This document shows positions 37,608-46,069 of a stretch of 64,000 nt of DNA, one piece after another. The DNA lies in contig NZ_VMDU01000005.1 of NCBI RefSeq assembly GCF_008271465.1, positions 62,001 through 126,000 on the forward strand. Direction: 5' to 3'. Numbering within the stretch: position 1 is the stretch's first letter; each line of letters begins with the position of its first letter. This stretch comes from Tabrizicola flagellatus (GTDB lineage Bacteria; Pseudomonadota; Alphaproteobacteria; Rhodobacterales; Rhodobacteraceae). The position numbers and the translations under genes were made by a program. The notes below the pieces were generated by a model. It saw only the letters and a program-made list of their open reading frames with translations. It was not told the DNA's origin and did no database searches.

Positions 37608-39915
37608 TCCCGCCCTGGCGGATCTGCACCCAGACATCGTGATCGCCGGGCACCCCGGCGATCCGCAACACCGATAGTCCCAGGGTCACGTCCACCGCCC
37701 CGTCCGCCCGCCGCGCGACCCGCGGCGGCTTCGGCCAGGCGGTCAGGTCATAGACCTGTTCGGCCTGCCACTGGCTGACATGGGTCACCCCACCATAGGC
37801 CGGCATCAGGACCACCGCCCCCGGCCCCGGATCGACCAGGGTGATCCCGGTGCCCGCGTGCAGCGTGTCGTTCCCGCCCCCCAGCCGCACCCGGTTCCTC
37901 CCCGGTCCGGTATGCACCACGCTCGACCCGTCGCCGTCGGTGATCTCGTCGTTGCCGTGGCCGCCGAAGATCCGGTTCCGCGCCGCCGTCCCGATGATCG
38001 TGTCGTCGCCCGTTCCGCCGTCCAGCACATCGCGCCCCGCCCCGCCTATCAGCCGGTCGTTCCCCGCCCCGCCATAGAAGAAATGCCGCGAACTTTCGCT
38101 GGCCGAGATCGCGCGCAGCACGTCGTCGCCCTCGCCGCCGTGGAAGGTCGCCCCGCCATATTTCGGGCCGATCATCACGTCGTTCCCGCGCGAGCCGCGG
38201 ACATCGACCATCACCCGTTCCGTCGTCTCGAAGGTGATCGGACTGTCGGGATGCGCCACGATCCGCAACACGCGCGGCGATTTCTTCGCGGCCTCCGCAT
38301 CCTCGTGCCGCGCCAGCACCGTGGCGATGCGGATGTTCTCGACGTTCATCGGACAGTGCAGGACATAACCGTCCGGCCCTCCCAGATACCACAGCGTGTC
38401 GTTGCCGCCGTCCTTCGTCTCGCGGATCTTCTCGGCCTCGGCGCCATAGACCCAGTAGTTGTCGTTGCCGCGCCGCCCCTCCAGCACGACCGAGCCATCC
38501 ACCGCCATCATCGCGTTCACGCCATCCGCCGGGTTCTCGAACCCGCGCAGGTCCAGACCCAGTTCCAGCGCGCCCTTCACCAGTTCCCCGCGCAGGACAT
38601 CCATGGGCGCGGTCGCGACGAGGTTCTCGGTCTCGCCGGGGTCCGAGACCACATCATAGACATGCTCTTCCCCGTTCGGATAGCGGAAATAGCGCAGGTG
38701 CCGGTAGCCCTCGACCGAGGGGCGCACCGACAGCGTGCCGAAGACCGAGGTGATCGGAGACTTCGACGTGTCGAAGGTGCCGAAGCTCGGGTCGATCAGC
38801 GGCAAGAGGCTTTGGCCCGAAACCCAGTCGGGCCGCGGCGGCAGGCCGGCCAGCTGCATGATCGTCTTGGGAAAGTTGTGCAGGCTGACCGGCAGGTCGA
38901 TGACCCGGCCTTCCGTCATCCGGGGAGACCAGATCCCCAGCGGCACATGGGCGGCGCTGTCCCACTGGCTCATCTTGTGGAAGCTGTCGTGGTTGCCCAG
39001 GTTGAAGCCGTTGTCCGACAGGAAGATCACCGTGGTCCGGTCGCCCAGAGGCGAGGCTTCCAGCGCGTCGAGGAAGCGGCCGATCTCGTGATCGACATGG
39101 CTGATCGCGGCGAAATAGGCGCGCACCACCTGCCGCCAGCCGTCGTCGCCGCCCTTTTCCGGCGTCCAGTTGCCGTTGGCGATATAGGCGGCCTCATAGA
39201 CGGCAAAGCCGGGCGGGGGGCCGTAGTAATCCTCGGGCGCGGCGATGTCGGGCCAGCGGATGTCGGCCGGGTCATAGAGCTGGTAGAACCGGTCGGGACA
39301 TTCCAGGTTGTAATGCGGATGCTTGAATCCCAGCTGGATCAGATGCCGGCGCGCCGGGTCGGCCCGGCCCAGGAAGTCGATCGCGTTCTGCGCCACCGTG
39401 TAGTCGTAGAACAGCCGGTCCTGCGACCCGTCGTCGTCGGGATGGTTGATCCCCGCGATCCCCGGCCCCCGGTCGAGATAGAGCTTCACCTTCGTCCGCC
39501 CGCCAGAATCGAAGGCCGGCACGTCCTCGTGGAACAGCACCCGGCGATAGCGTTCGGGCATCGGCTTGTAGGTCGCATCCACCTTGCCGGTGGTGAAGGT
39601 GTAGAACCCCGCCCGTCGCAGGTCGTAGGCCCAGGCCTTCTCGGGCGGCAGCACCTGCCGCCAGAAGCGGTTGAGGTCCACCAGCCCCGTGCGGAAGGGT
39701 GACAGGCCGGTGGCCAGTTCCGCCCGGCAGGGGGCGCAGAGCGGGATCGTCGCATAGGCATTGCCGAACCGCACGCCCCGGTTCAGCAGGCGGTCTAGGT
39801 TGGGTGTCTGGATGCGCAGCCCGAAGGTCGTCCGCCAGGTGAAGACATCGATCATGTCATCCACCCAGATGACACAGATGTTGTCTCCCCGGATGCTGTC
39901 CGCGTCGAAGGCCAT
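37591..39915 (-). CDS. Sulfatase with C-terminal RTX calcium-binding repeats
   Basis: A 774-residue protein. Residues 1–480 form an alkaline-phosphatase-superfamily sulfatase: metal-binding WVDDM near 18–22, the formylglycine motif CAPCR with Cys60, and the second metal site FLSDNGFNLGNH. Residues about 500–700 are glycine/Asp-rich nonapeptide-type repeats (GGAGNDRLI, GGAGRDVLD, GGTGDDTII, GGHGNDEIT and degenerate ones) that bind calcium and typify type I-secreted proteins. No N-terminal signal peptide is seen. A sulfatase-maturing enzyme is needed but not in the window. It starts within the stop of the unknown gene upstream (1 nt overlap). Confidence 0.85.
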   Translation of the reverse strand: MAFDADSIRGDNICVIWVDDMIDVFTWRTTFGLRIQTPNLDRLLNRGVRFGNAYATIPLCAPCRAELATGLSPFRTGLVDLNRFWRQVLPPEKAWAYDLRRAGFYTFTTGKVDATYKPMPERYRRVLFHEDVPAFDSGGRTKVKLYLDRGPGIAGINHPDDDGSQDRLFYDYTVAQNAIDFLGRADPARRHLIQLGFKHPHYNLECPDRFYQLYDPADIRWPDIAAPEDYYGPPPGFAVYEAAYIANGNWTPEKGGDDGWRQVVRAYFAAISHVDHEIGRFLDALEASPLGDRTTVIFLSDNGFNLGNHDSFHKMSQWDSAAHVPLGIWSPRMTEGRVIDLPVSLHNFPKTIMQLAGLPPRPDWVSGQSLLPLIDPSFGTFDTSKSPITSVFGTLSVRPSVEGYRHLRYFRYPNGEEHVYDVVSDPGETENLVATAPMDVLRGELVKGALELGLDLRGFENPADGVNAMMAVDGSVVLEGRRGNDNYWVYGAEAEKIRETKDGGNDTLWYLGGPDGYVLHCPMNVENIRIATVLARHEDAEAAKKSPRVLRIVAHPDSPITFETTERVMVDVRGSRGNDVMIGPKYGGATFHGGEGDDVLRAISASESSRHFFYGGAGNDRLIGGAGRDVLDGGTGDDTIIGTAARNRIFGGHGNDEITDGDGSSVVHTGPGRNRVRLGGGNDTLHAGTGITLVDPGPGAVVLMPAYGGVTHVSQWQAEQVYDLTAWPKPPRVARRADGAVDVTLGLSVLRIAGVPGDHDVWVQIRQGGTIPPA

Positions 39916-41342
39916 CAGCCGGTAAGCCTCAGCCGCGCGGGCAGGGCCCAGCGCCGGACTGGACCCGCGCCGCCCTCGCCGCGCAGCGCGCCCCGGTTCG
40001 CGGGGCCCGGTCCCGCCCAGGGCGCGGCGGCATGGGCATAGGTGACGAAGACCTCGCCCTCCGGCCGGGCCGAACAGGTCAGCAGAACCGCCCTCGGATC
40101 GTCGGTGTCGATGGCGACGCCGGTCAGCACGGCGCCGTTCGTCACGCCGTCCAGCGCGAAGCCGGCCAGCGGCCCGGCGGCGAAGGGGTCGTCCGGGTCG
40201 ATGACCAGCGGCTCCTGCGCCTCGCAGACCAGGCGGATCGCCTCCCCGGTCCATTCCGCCAGCTGGATCGTCGGGCAGAGCCACTTGCCCCCGCCGTGGA
40301 CCGCCAGCAGCGCCTCGGCCATGACCAGGGCCTTGTCGGCGCGGCCGGCCTCGGTCAGCCGCCCGGTGTCGTCCATCGCGAAGGCATAGGAGGGCGCGGC
40401 GATGACCAGCCGGTGATCGGCGTGATTCCAGGACAGCTCCCACTGGCCCTCCAGCCCCGGCCCCCGGGTGATTTCCTGCGTGCCGCAGTCGAAGGCGGTC
40501 AGGAACACCGGCCGGGAAAGGCCCGCCTTCGCCATGCCGCGGGTGATCCGCTCCATCAGCGCGATCATGCCGTCGCGATAGGCCACCGGATCGCCGGTCA
40601 GGTCTTCAAGCGTGTAGTCCAGCACCACGGCCAGCACCTGCGCGCCCGTGCCCAACCGCGCCGCGGCCGCGACCAGGTTGCCGAAGGCTCGGTCGAGGTT
40701 CGCCACCGCAAGCCCCGCGCCCAGATCATGCGCCGAGGCCGCCATGTCGGTTTCCGTCCGCACCATGACCAGCGGCAGCGCGCGGCAGTCGGCCCGGCGG
40801 CGGGCCAGGATCTCGTCTGCGATCAGCGCCTCGACCGTCAGCTCGCGCAAGGGCTCCAGCGCGTCGGTCGCCGCCGCCTCGCCCTCGCCGCCCATGCCCA
40901 CCGCGCCGATGTCGTCGGCCGGGGCCAGCACATGCCAGCGGAACCGCGCCGGGCCGGGATTGCCCAGGCCCGCCCGCGCCCCGCCGATCCCCAGGATCGC
41001 CAGAAGCGGTCCCCGCGCCTCGGCAAGGATCGCGCCGCCCTCGACATGCCGGCGATAGCCGCGCGGTCCGTCTGCGCCGGGCAGGTTGGCCTGGAAGAAC
41101 AGCCAGTCCCCCTCGCGCCGGGGGGCCCAGAGGTCGATGTCGTCGGGAAAGTCGGGGGGCAGATCGGGCAGGGGCGGCGGGGCGGCGGCACCGGTCGCGC
41201 CCTGGGGCAGCTCCAGCCGCGCGGCGATATCGGCGATCACCCGGTCGGACAGGCGCAGGATCAGGCCGGTCTCGTCGTAACGGACCACGTCGCCGTTCTC
41301 GGCGCGGATCAGGATGCCTTCGCGGGGGGTCTCGCCGGCCAT
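39915..41342 (-). CDS. Hypothetical protein (475 aa) coupled to the sulfatase
   Basis: I do not recognise this protein with certainty. The N-terminal 45 residues begin MAGETPREGILIRAENGDVV. A beta-rich part follows, then a core with PLVMVRTETDMAASAHDLGAG near 190, VLAVVLDYTLEDL, SRPVFLTAFDCGTQEIT near 280 and RLVIAAPSYAFAMDDTGRLTEAG near 310. The core is faintly like SGNH/sialate-esterase folds but lacks an evident catalytic His. A C-terminal beta-sandwich-like region follows. No signal peptide is visible. It overlaps by 1 nt both the glycosyltransferase gene before it and the sulfatase after it, so the three are probably made in fixed ratio. Confidence 0.6.
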   Translation of the reverse strand: MAGETPREGILIRAENGDVVRYDETGLILRLSDRVIADIAARLELPQGATGAAAPPPLPDLPPDFPDDIDLWAPRREGDWLFFQANLPGADGPRGYRRHVEGGAILAEARGPLLAILGIGGARAGLGNPGPARFRWHVLAPADDIGAVGMGGEGEAAATDALEPLRELTVEALIADEILARRRADCRALPLVMVRTETDMAASAHDLGAGLAVANLDRAFGNLVAAAARLGTGAQVLAVVLDYTLEDLTGDPVAYRDGMIALMERITRGMAKAGLSRPVFLTAFDCGTQEITRGPGLEGQWELSWNHADHRLVIAAPSYAFAMDDTGRLTEAGRADKALVMAEALLAVHGGGKWLCPTIQLAEWTGEAIRLVCEAQEPLVIDPDDPFAAGPLAGFALDGVTNGAVLTGVAIDTDDPRAVLLTCSARPEGEVFVTYAHAAAPWAGPGPANRGALRGEGGAGPVRRWALPARLRLTG

Positions 41343-42232
41343 CAGAACAGCACCTTGAACCTTTCCGGCAGCCGGTAGACCCCTGGTGGACGCGCACCGC
41401 CGGGGGACCAGTAGACCACCTTCTTCTCGCGCCAGCCCTCGACCATCTCCTTGCGGAACTCGGGGAAATCCACCGTCTCGGCGCGCGGGGTCTGCTTCGA
41501 CAATGCCTTGTAGGTGTCCCAGGCGGTGTCCCAGCCGGTCTTTTCCCTCTCGACCTCGCCCAGCGCGCCGGACTGGATCACCCGCTGCTCCCGCCGCCGG
41601 GCCAGCCGCGCCTCGGTCATGTCGTGGTCGATGAAGCGCAGGTGGAAGAGGTATAGATGCGGGTCGAGGTGCAGCTTCGGATGATTGGCGTAGTGCCCGC
41701 CCGGCGCGATGTCGATCCGGTCGCGGGTGATGCAGGGCTTGGCGTAATTGGCGTTAAGCCGGAAGATGCGGCGCACGTCCAGGATGTTGCGCCCCTCGCT
41801 GATCGGCTCGGGTTCCAGCGTGGGGTTGTGCACCATCTCGATGGCGAAGGGGGTGACGACCTGCGGCCCGCCCTTCACCGCGTATTGCTCCAGATAGCCC
41901 GGCAGGCTGTCCGACACCGCGGGATCGACGCAGACGATCTCGTCCACGTCGCCCACCAGCACCCAGTTGTAATAGTTGGTGAAGCCAGAGGTCAGCCGCG
42001 ACAGCATCTGCCAGCGCCGCTGGTTGAAGCAGTTTCGCGTCTCGTCATAGGGCAGGTAGATGAGGTTGCAGCCCTGCGCGATGCGCCTGTGTTCGGGGTC
42101 GCCGCCATGGGACAGGACAAAGCAGTTCTCGCGGCCAAGCTGGCGGCCGTAATAGTCCACCCAGCGCGAGAGGAAGAAGTGATCCCCTCCCACCATGGTC
42201 ATCGCCATCATCCGGCCGCGCGTCTGGTCCAT
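41342..42232 (-). CDS. Glycosyltransferase family 2-like protein
   Basis: A 296-residue protein of the Glyco_tranf_2_4/GT92-like type. The N-terminal TMVGGDHFFLSRWVDYYGRQLGRENCFVLSHGGDPE is followed by VLVGDVDEIVCVDP (DxD near residue 92) and YAKPCITRDRIDIAPGGHYANHP near 165. The C-terminus PGVYRLPERFKVLF is nearly the same as that of the gene at 60518, a clear paralogue. Acceptor and sugar are unknown. ATG at 42232 or GTG one codon earlier. Confidence 0.8.
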   Translation of the reverse strand: MDQTRGRMMAMTMVGGDHFFLSRWVDYYGRQLGRENCFVLSHGGDPEHRRIAQGCNLIYLPYDETRNCFNQRRWQMLSRLTSGFTNYYNWVLVGDVDEIVCVDPAVSDSLPGYLEQYAVKGGPQVVTPFAIEMVHNPTLEPEPISEGRNILDVRRIFRLNANYAKPCITRDRIDIAPGGHYANHPKLHLDPHLYLFHLRFIDHDMTEARLARRREQRVIQSGALGEVEREKTGWDTAWDTYKALSKQTPRAETVDFPEFRKEMVEGWREKKVVYWSPGGARPPGVYRLPERFKVLF

Positions 42233-42300
42233 CACTCACGTCCTGCCTGCCGCGCCCGGCATAGCACAAGGCCAAAGCCGGGGCCTAGCCTCCGCGGCCG

Positions 42301-42371
42301 CCTCCTCGAGCCCTTCGGGCACGCGTCGGTCGGCGCCACGGCGAGGAGTGCACGGAGTGCCCGACGAGCCC
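42301..42371 (-). repeat. Structured 3′-end repeat, divergent copy D
   Basis: Read on the minus strand, GGCTCGTCGGGCACTCCGTG begins directly after the alpha/beta hydrolase stop codon, and the element ends GGCTCGAGGAGG. Its hairpins are GCAC-TCC-GTGC and CCC-GAA-GGG, different bases from copies A–C but still paired. Similarity to the other copies is lower, so membership is less certain. Confidence 0.55.
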
Positions 42372-43340
42372 TCACCCCGCCGCCGCCTTCAGCGCATTCG
42401 CCGCCGCCCGCCGGGCGCGGCGGATGAAGAGCGTCTCCTCCTCGGGCAGGTCGGCCGCCTGCCGCAGCATGGCCTCGGCCGCGCGGATCACCAGCCGAGG
42501 CCGCCCCCGGTTCGCCGCCGCCCCCAACAGCGCGCGCTGCCACTTCGGCACCTGACGCCGGGCGCGGAAGGCGCGCCAGAAGTCCTCGGGCACCCGGTCG
42601 CCGGCGACCATCGCCTCGACCAGCATCGGGAAGGTGCCCGACTTCAGCACCACGCGGATCGCCTCGTGCGTGCAGAAGGGCGCGCGCAGAAGCTGCACGT
42701 TCGGCCCGGCCATCCGCGCGGCATGGGCGCGGTCCTCGGGGACGAAGGGGTCGTAGACCAGCACCGCGCGCCGGATGTAGGGCACCGCCGCCGCCGCATC
42801 CAGGAAGGGCATCCCCTCCCAGTTCGACTTGCGCACGGCATAGGGAAAGCGCTGCTCGAAGGGCGCGATGACCTTGTTCATCGTCGATTGCGCGCTGAAG
42901 GCCAGCACCCGCGCCTCGGGGATCAGCGGCGCGAAGTTCAGCGCCGCGAAGCCGCCCATCGAGGCCCCGGTCAGCACCACCCGGGAAAAGCGGCGGAAGA
43001 ATCCGCGCTCCTCAAGCCCGCGCAACAGGGCCGGGGCCGTGGGCTGGCGGAACCAGTCCTTGGCATGGCTCTGCACCCCCAGCACGGCATGGCCGAGCGG
43101 CTCCAGCCGCTTCCAGGCCCAGGGCGGGCGCGGCCAGCCCTCGTCGATCGTCGCGAGGTTGTCGAAGGACACCACCAGCGCCCCGCCCGGCTTTGCCCCG
43201 GCGCCCTCGAACCACAGCTTGGCATGCGCGCCCTCGACCAGGAACCGGTCGGCCAATGCCGCCGCGTCCAGCCCCATCGCGGGCGGAACGTCCAGCAGCG
43301 GCGCGGCATCGGCGGCCGGTTCAGTAGCTCCAGCGGACAT
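42372..43340 (-). CDS. Alpha/beta-hydrolase-like protein
   Basis: A 322-residue protein with the nucleophile elbow VVLTGASMGGFAAL (Ser near residue 127) and a possible catalytic His in FCTHEAIRVV near 220. The N-terminal FEGAGAKPGGALVVSFDN strand matches the beginning of such folds. The C-terminal 80 residues are helical and Ala/Arg-rich. No signal peptide. It may act as a carbohydrate or lipid esterase in the cluster. The 5′ end overlaps the upstream LamG-like gene by 20 nt. Confidence 0.65.
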   Translation of the reverse strand: MSAGATEPAADAAPLLDVPPAMGLDAAALADRFLVEGAHAKLWFEGAGAKPGGALVVSFDNLATIDEGWPRPPWAWKRLEPLGHAVLGVQSHAKDWFRQPTAPALLRGLEERGFFRRFSRVVLTGASMGGFAALNFAPLIPEARVLAFSAQSTMNKVIAPFEQRFPYAVRKSNWEGMPFLDAAAAVPYIRRAVLVYDPFVPEDRAHAARMAGPNVQLLRAPFCTHEAIRVVLKSGTFPMLVEAMVAGDRVPEDFWRAFRARRQVPKWQRALLGAAANRGRPRLVIRAAEAMLRQAADLPEEETLFIRRARRAAANALKAAAG

Positions 43341-44067
43341 GGGCCTCCAGCGCGGCAAGGGCGGCGCGGTCCTCGGGGTCCGGGGACCCCGGCAGACAGC
43401 GGTCGGGCCAGAACAGCACCTCGTGGATGCGCGAGGTGCCCAGGGTCTTGGCCAGACCGGAGCGGTTCGACCGGCAGGCGATGAAGAAATCCGCCGGATG
43501 GGCAAGGCCCGGAATCGCCGCGGCGACCTCGGCGCGCCGCCCGTCCAGCCCCAGCCGCAGCACGCGCCCGTCCCAGGCCATCAGCGCGAGCCGTGCCCCC
43601 CGCCCCGGCCGCAGGGGCAGCGTCAGCCCCGCCGTGGCCTGCCGGTCGGCCAGTTGGACCTGCCCGTCGCGCTCCACCAGGAAGATCATGTTCTGCGTCT
43701 GCCCGGTAAAGACCGAGGCCAGCGTCCGCGCCTCGCCCTGCGACCGGTAGATGACGGCGGCGGTGAAGGCCTCGACCTCGGGGGCAAAGCCGGGCAGGGT
43801 GAAGCCGCAGTTCTCGCCCTCGCGGCACAGCATCGCGCCGGGTGGGCCGGGGTCGAAGCGGCTGTTGCCGGTGTTCGGCCCGGCCGGGACGGCTACGGTC
43901 GCGCCCTGCGCCTCGCGCCAGCCGGTGATCGCGCCTTCGGTGCGCAGCAGATCGGCCTCGCGCGCGACGAATCGCGCCCCGCCGCTGCGCAGGACCGCCT
44001 CGGCCAGCGCCTCGCCTTCCCCCCCGATCAGCGCCCCGGGCGGCAGTGTTGCAGCGATCTTCAGCAT
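43321..44067 (-). CDS. Hypothetical protein with LamG/concanavalin-like region
   Basis: A 248-residue protein not clearly assignable. The segment from about residue 85 reads as successive beta strands: FTAAVIYRSQ, LASVFTGQTQNMIFLVERDGQVQL, ARLALMAWDGRVLRLGLDG. It ends in IHEVLFWPDRCL…LAALEAHVRWSY, the ending typical of LamG/concanavalin-fold lectin domains. That assignment is by pattern and is tentative. AGGAGG precedes the ATG at 44067; it overlaps the SGNH gene by 7 nt and the hydrolase by 20 nt. Confidence 0.55.
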   Translation of the reverse strand: MLKIAATLPPGALIGGEGEALAEAVLRSGGARFVAREADLLRTEGAITGWREAQGATVAVPAGPNTGNSRFDPGPPGAMLCREGENCGFTLPGFAPEVEAFTAAVIYRSQGEARTLASVFTGQTQNMIFLVERDGQVQLADRQATAGLTLPLRPGRGARLALMAWDGRVLRLGLDGRRAEVAAAIPGLAHPADFFIACRSNRSGLAKTLGTSRIHEVLFWPDRCLPGSPDPEDRAALAALEAHVRWSY

Positions 44068-44849
44068 CCGACCTCCTGCCCGCATCCTGCCGGGCGCTCC
44101 CTGTCGCCGCAAGCCCGGCCCTGCCGTGCGATCGCCACGGCGCGGTCCAGGATCAGCGCGCCATAGGCCGCGTTGTGATGCTCGTAATCGCCCTTGGCCA
44201 GATGGTCGGCCACCGCATAGGCGGGATCGGTGAACAGCCCCCCGATCACCGTGCCCTCGGGCTGCGGCAGCAGCGTGATCCCGTCCTCGGTGGCGATCTC
44301 TTCCAGCAGCGCCCAGAACCGGGGCAGATGCGTGGGGATCAATGCCGCCATCTCCGGGGTGATCGCCCCGGCATGTTGCGGAGGAATGGCGGTGTAGTAG
44401 GCCACGGGCGACAGAAGGATGCGCGCCTGTCCGGCCGCCGCCAGCCCCGCCGCCAGCCGATAGCCCGACTGCCCGCGCAGCCCGTCGGCCAGCATCCGCC
44501 GGACAAGGCCGGAACTGACGAAAGGCCCCTCGCCCAGCGCGCTCAGCACCCGGACGAACAGGCCCCAGACATAGACCCGGGCGCCGGTGACATAGATCAG
44601 GTCGAAGTCGGACGCCGGCAGGAAGCTGCGGCCCTTCTCGTTGAACTTGGCAAAGCGCCGGGCGGTGAAGTCGTCTAGCGGATGGATGACGCCATCGCGC
44701 ACTTCCAGGAACCGGAACCGGCTGCCGACATGCCCCCAGTATTCCAGATCGACGCCCGAGACATCGACCAGCCCCTGCACATGCGCCTGTTTCAGGCAGG
44801 CGTAATGGCTGTCGCCGAAGATGCAGAGCCGGGGCAGCGCGTCGGTCAT
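44061..44849 (-). CDS. SGNH-hydrolase-like protein
   Basis: A 262-residue protein beginning MTDALPRLCIFGDSHYACLKQ. The GDSH block at residues 12–15 is block I of SGNH esterases. FDLIYVTGARVYVWG near 80 and ILLSPVAYYTAIPP near 148 look like the following blocks. The expected C-terminal DxxH may be DHLAKGDYEHHN near 220. It would act as an acetyl or acyl esterase on a glycan. It overlaps the GSCFA gene by 4 nt. Confidence 0.65.
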   Translation of the reverse strand: MTDALPRLCIFGDSHYACLKQAHVQGLVDVSGVDLEYWGHVGSRFRFLEVRDGVIHPLDDFTARRFAKFNEKGRSFLPASDFDLIYVTGARVYVWGLFVRVLSALGEGPFVSSGLVRRMLADGLRGQSGYRLAAGLAAAGQARILLSPVAYYTAIPPQHAGAITPEMAALIPTHLPRFWALLEEIATEDGITLLPQPEGTVIGGLFTDPAYAVADHLAKGDYEHHNAAYGALILDRAVAIARQGRACGDRERPAGCGQEVGC

Positions 44850-45955
44850 GGCATGATCCCGGGGCGCGCATCCGGGGCAAAGGCCGCCAGGATCTCTTCC
44901 TCGCAGCGCAGCTCCTCGGCCTCGGTCAGTTCCGGCTCCGGCGCCTCATCGGCCGTCGCCGGGGACGGCGGCGGGACGGGCGCGGCCGGAGCCTCTTCGC
45001 CGAAGGCCGCCGCCTGGTCGCGGAAGAACTGGGTCATGACATGGTCCACCCCCTCGGGCAGGACCGACCGCAGGTTCGGCGCGAAGAAGCGGCCGCCATA
45101 GGCGGGATGGGTGATGATCTCGTAGGAGGGGAAGTAATCCACCCGGGGGCCCGCCTGCATCATCTCGGAGGCGACGGCGCGGAGCAGCGACTTGGAATGG
45201 CTGGTCGCGGTCAGCACATGGTTGCCCGAGGCCGTCGCCGTCAGCGGCACGGGCGAGACGGTGAGCAGTAGCCCGAGGGTCCGGTTCGCCGCCAGCATCA
45301 GCCGCAGCGCGGCCTTCATGTCGGCCATCAGTGCGGCGAAGCCATGGTTGACGAAGCCATGCGCCCCGGGATCGAAGCGCCCGGCCACCGTGCCCGGACA
45401 GACGGCATATTCCACGCCGGACTCCCGGTTCTGCCAGGCCTCGGTCAGCCCCATGGTGAAGACGAAGACCTGCGCGCCCCTGACCGCCGCCGCGATCGCC
45501 GCCAGGGTGTCGCGGCGCGAGGCGAACAGCTCGTCCGGGCTGGCGAAGCCGCCGGGTTCCACGCCGGGGCGGAAGGGGTCGTAGAAGCGCCCGTCGCGCT
45601 CCCAGACCTCCTCGGGCGGGGGGGTGTCGGTCAGCGCCCAGCGCAGCCACTGGTGCAGCATCCGGGGCGTGTAGATGTTGCCGGTGCGGAAGCTGAAGGT
45701 GCCGTAATGATAGTCCCGCCGCTGCTCGGGCGTCAGGACCGAGGGGCCGGGCTCGAAATCCAGCCAGCGATAGCGCCGCGCGACCAGCGCCTTCGAGAAA
45801 TGCTGCGCGAAACAGGACCCCGCCGTCACGATCCGCGTGCGCCGCTTGATGCGGAACTTCGGTTTCCACAGGCCCGCGATCTCCAGCGCGTCGCGGCCGG
45901 CGACGGCGCTGCGCCAGAACCGGTCCTCGGGCAGGGTTTCATAGGGATGCGACAT
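44846..45955 (-). CDS. GSCFA-domain protein
   Basis: A 369-residue protein with the eponymous TAGSCFAQHFS motif at residues 44–54, followed by FSFRTGNIYTP, FVFTMGLTEAWQNRESGVEYAVCPGT and LLLTVSPVPLTATASGNHVLTATSHSKSLLR, all typical of the GSCFA family, an SGNH-related group thought to act on cell-envelope polysaccharide. An acidic C-terminal tail extends past the domain. It is the first gene of the seven-gene minus-strand locus that ends with the RTX sulfatase. Confidence 0.85.
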   Translation of the reverse strand: MSHPYETLPEDRFWRSAVAGRDALEIAGLWKPKFRIKRRTRIVTAGSCFAQHFSKALVARRYRWLDFEPGPSVLTPEQRRDYHYGTFSFRTGNIYTPRMLHQWLRWALTDTPPPEEVWERDGRFYDPFRPGVEPGGFASPDELFASRRDTLAAIAAAVRGAQVFVFTMGLTEAWQNRESGVEYAVCPGTVAGRFDPGAHGFVNHGFAALMADMKAALRLMLAANRTLGLLLTVSPVPLTATASGNHVLTATSHSKSLLRAVASEMMQAGPRVDYFPSYEIITHPAYGGRFFAPNLRSVLPEGVDHVMTQFFRDQAAAFGEEAPAAPVPPPSPATADEAPEPELTEAEELRCEEEILAAFAPDARPGIMP

Positions 45956-46069
45956 GCGCCGGCGGTCCTTTCCTGGCCCCGGATATGGCGGCAGGGCGGG
46001 CGGCAAGGTCAACCGCTTTCGATGGCCGCCCTCCACAGTCCACGACCGGCGTGTTAGCCTTGTGCCACC

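Noticed and set aside
39916..40443. N-terminal extension of the sulfatase frame up to 40443
   Set aside because: The extension is the antisense-like shifted reading of the upstream gene; the ATG at 39915 overlaps that gene's stop and gives a proper sulfatase N-terminus.
42282..42300. Additional small gene in the gap between the glycosyltransferase and hydrolase genes
   Set aside because: The gap is 139 nt, and half of it is repeat copy D; no start with a ribosome-binding site is present.
46000..46069. LexA/SOS box upstream of dinB
   Set aside because: No GTTC-N7-GTTC or GAAC-N7-GAAC arrangement is present in the gap.
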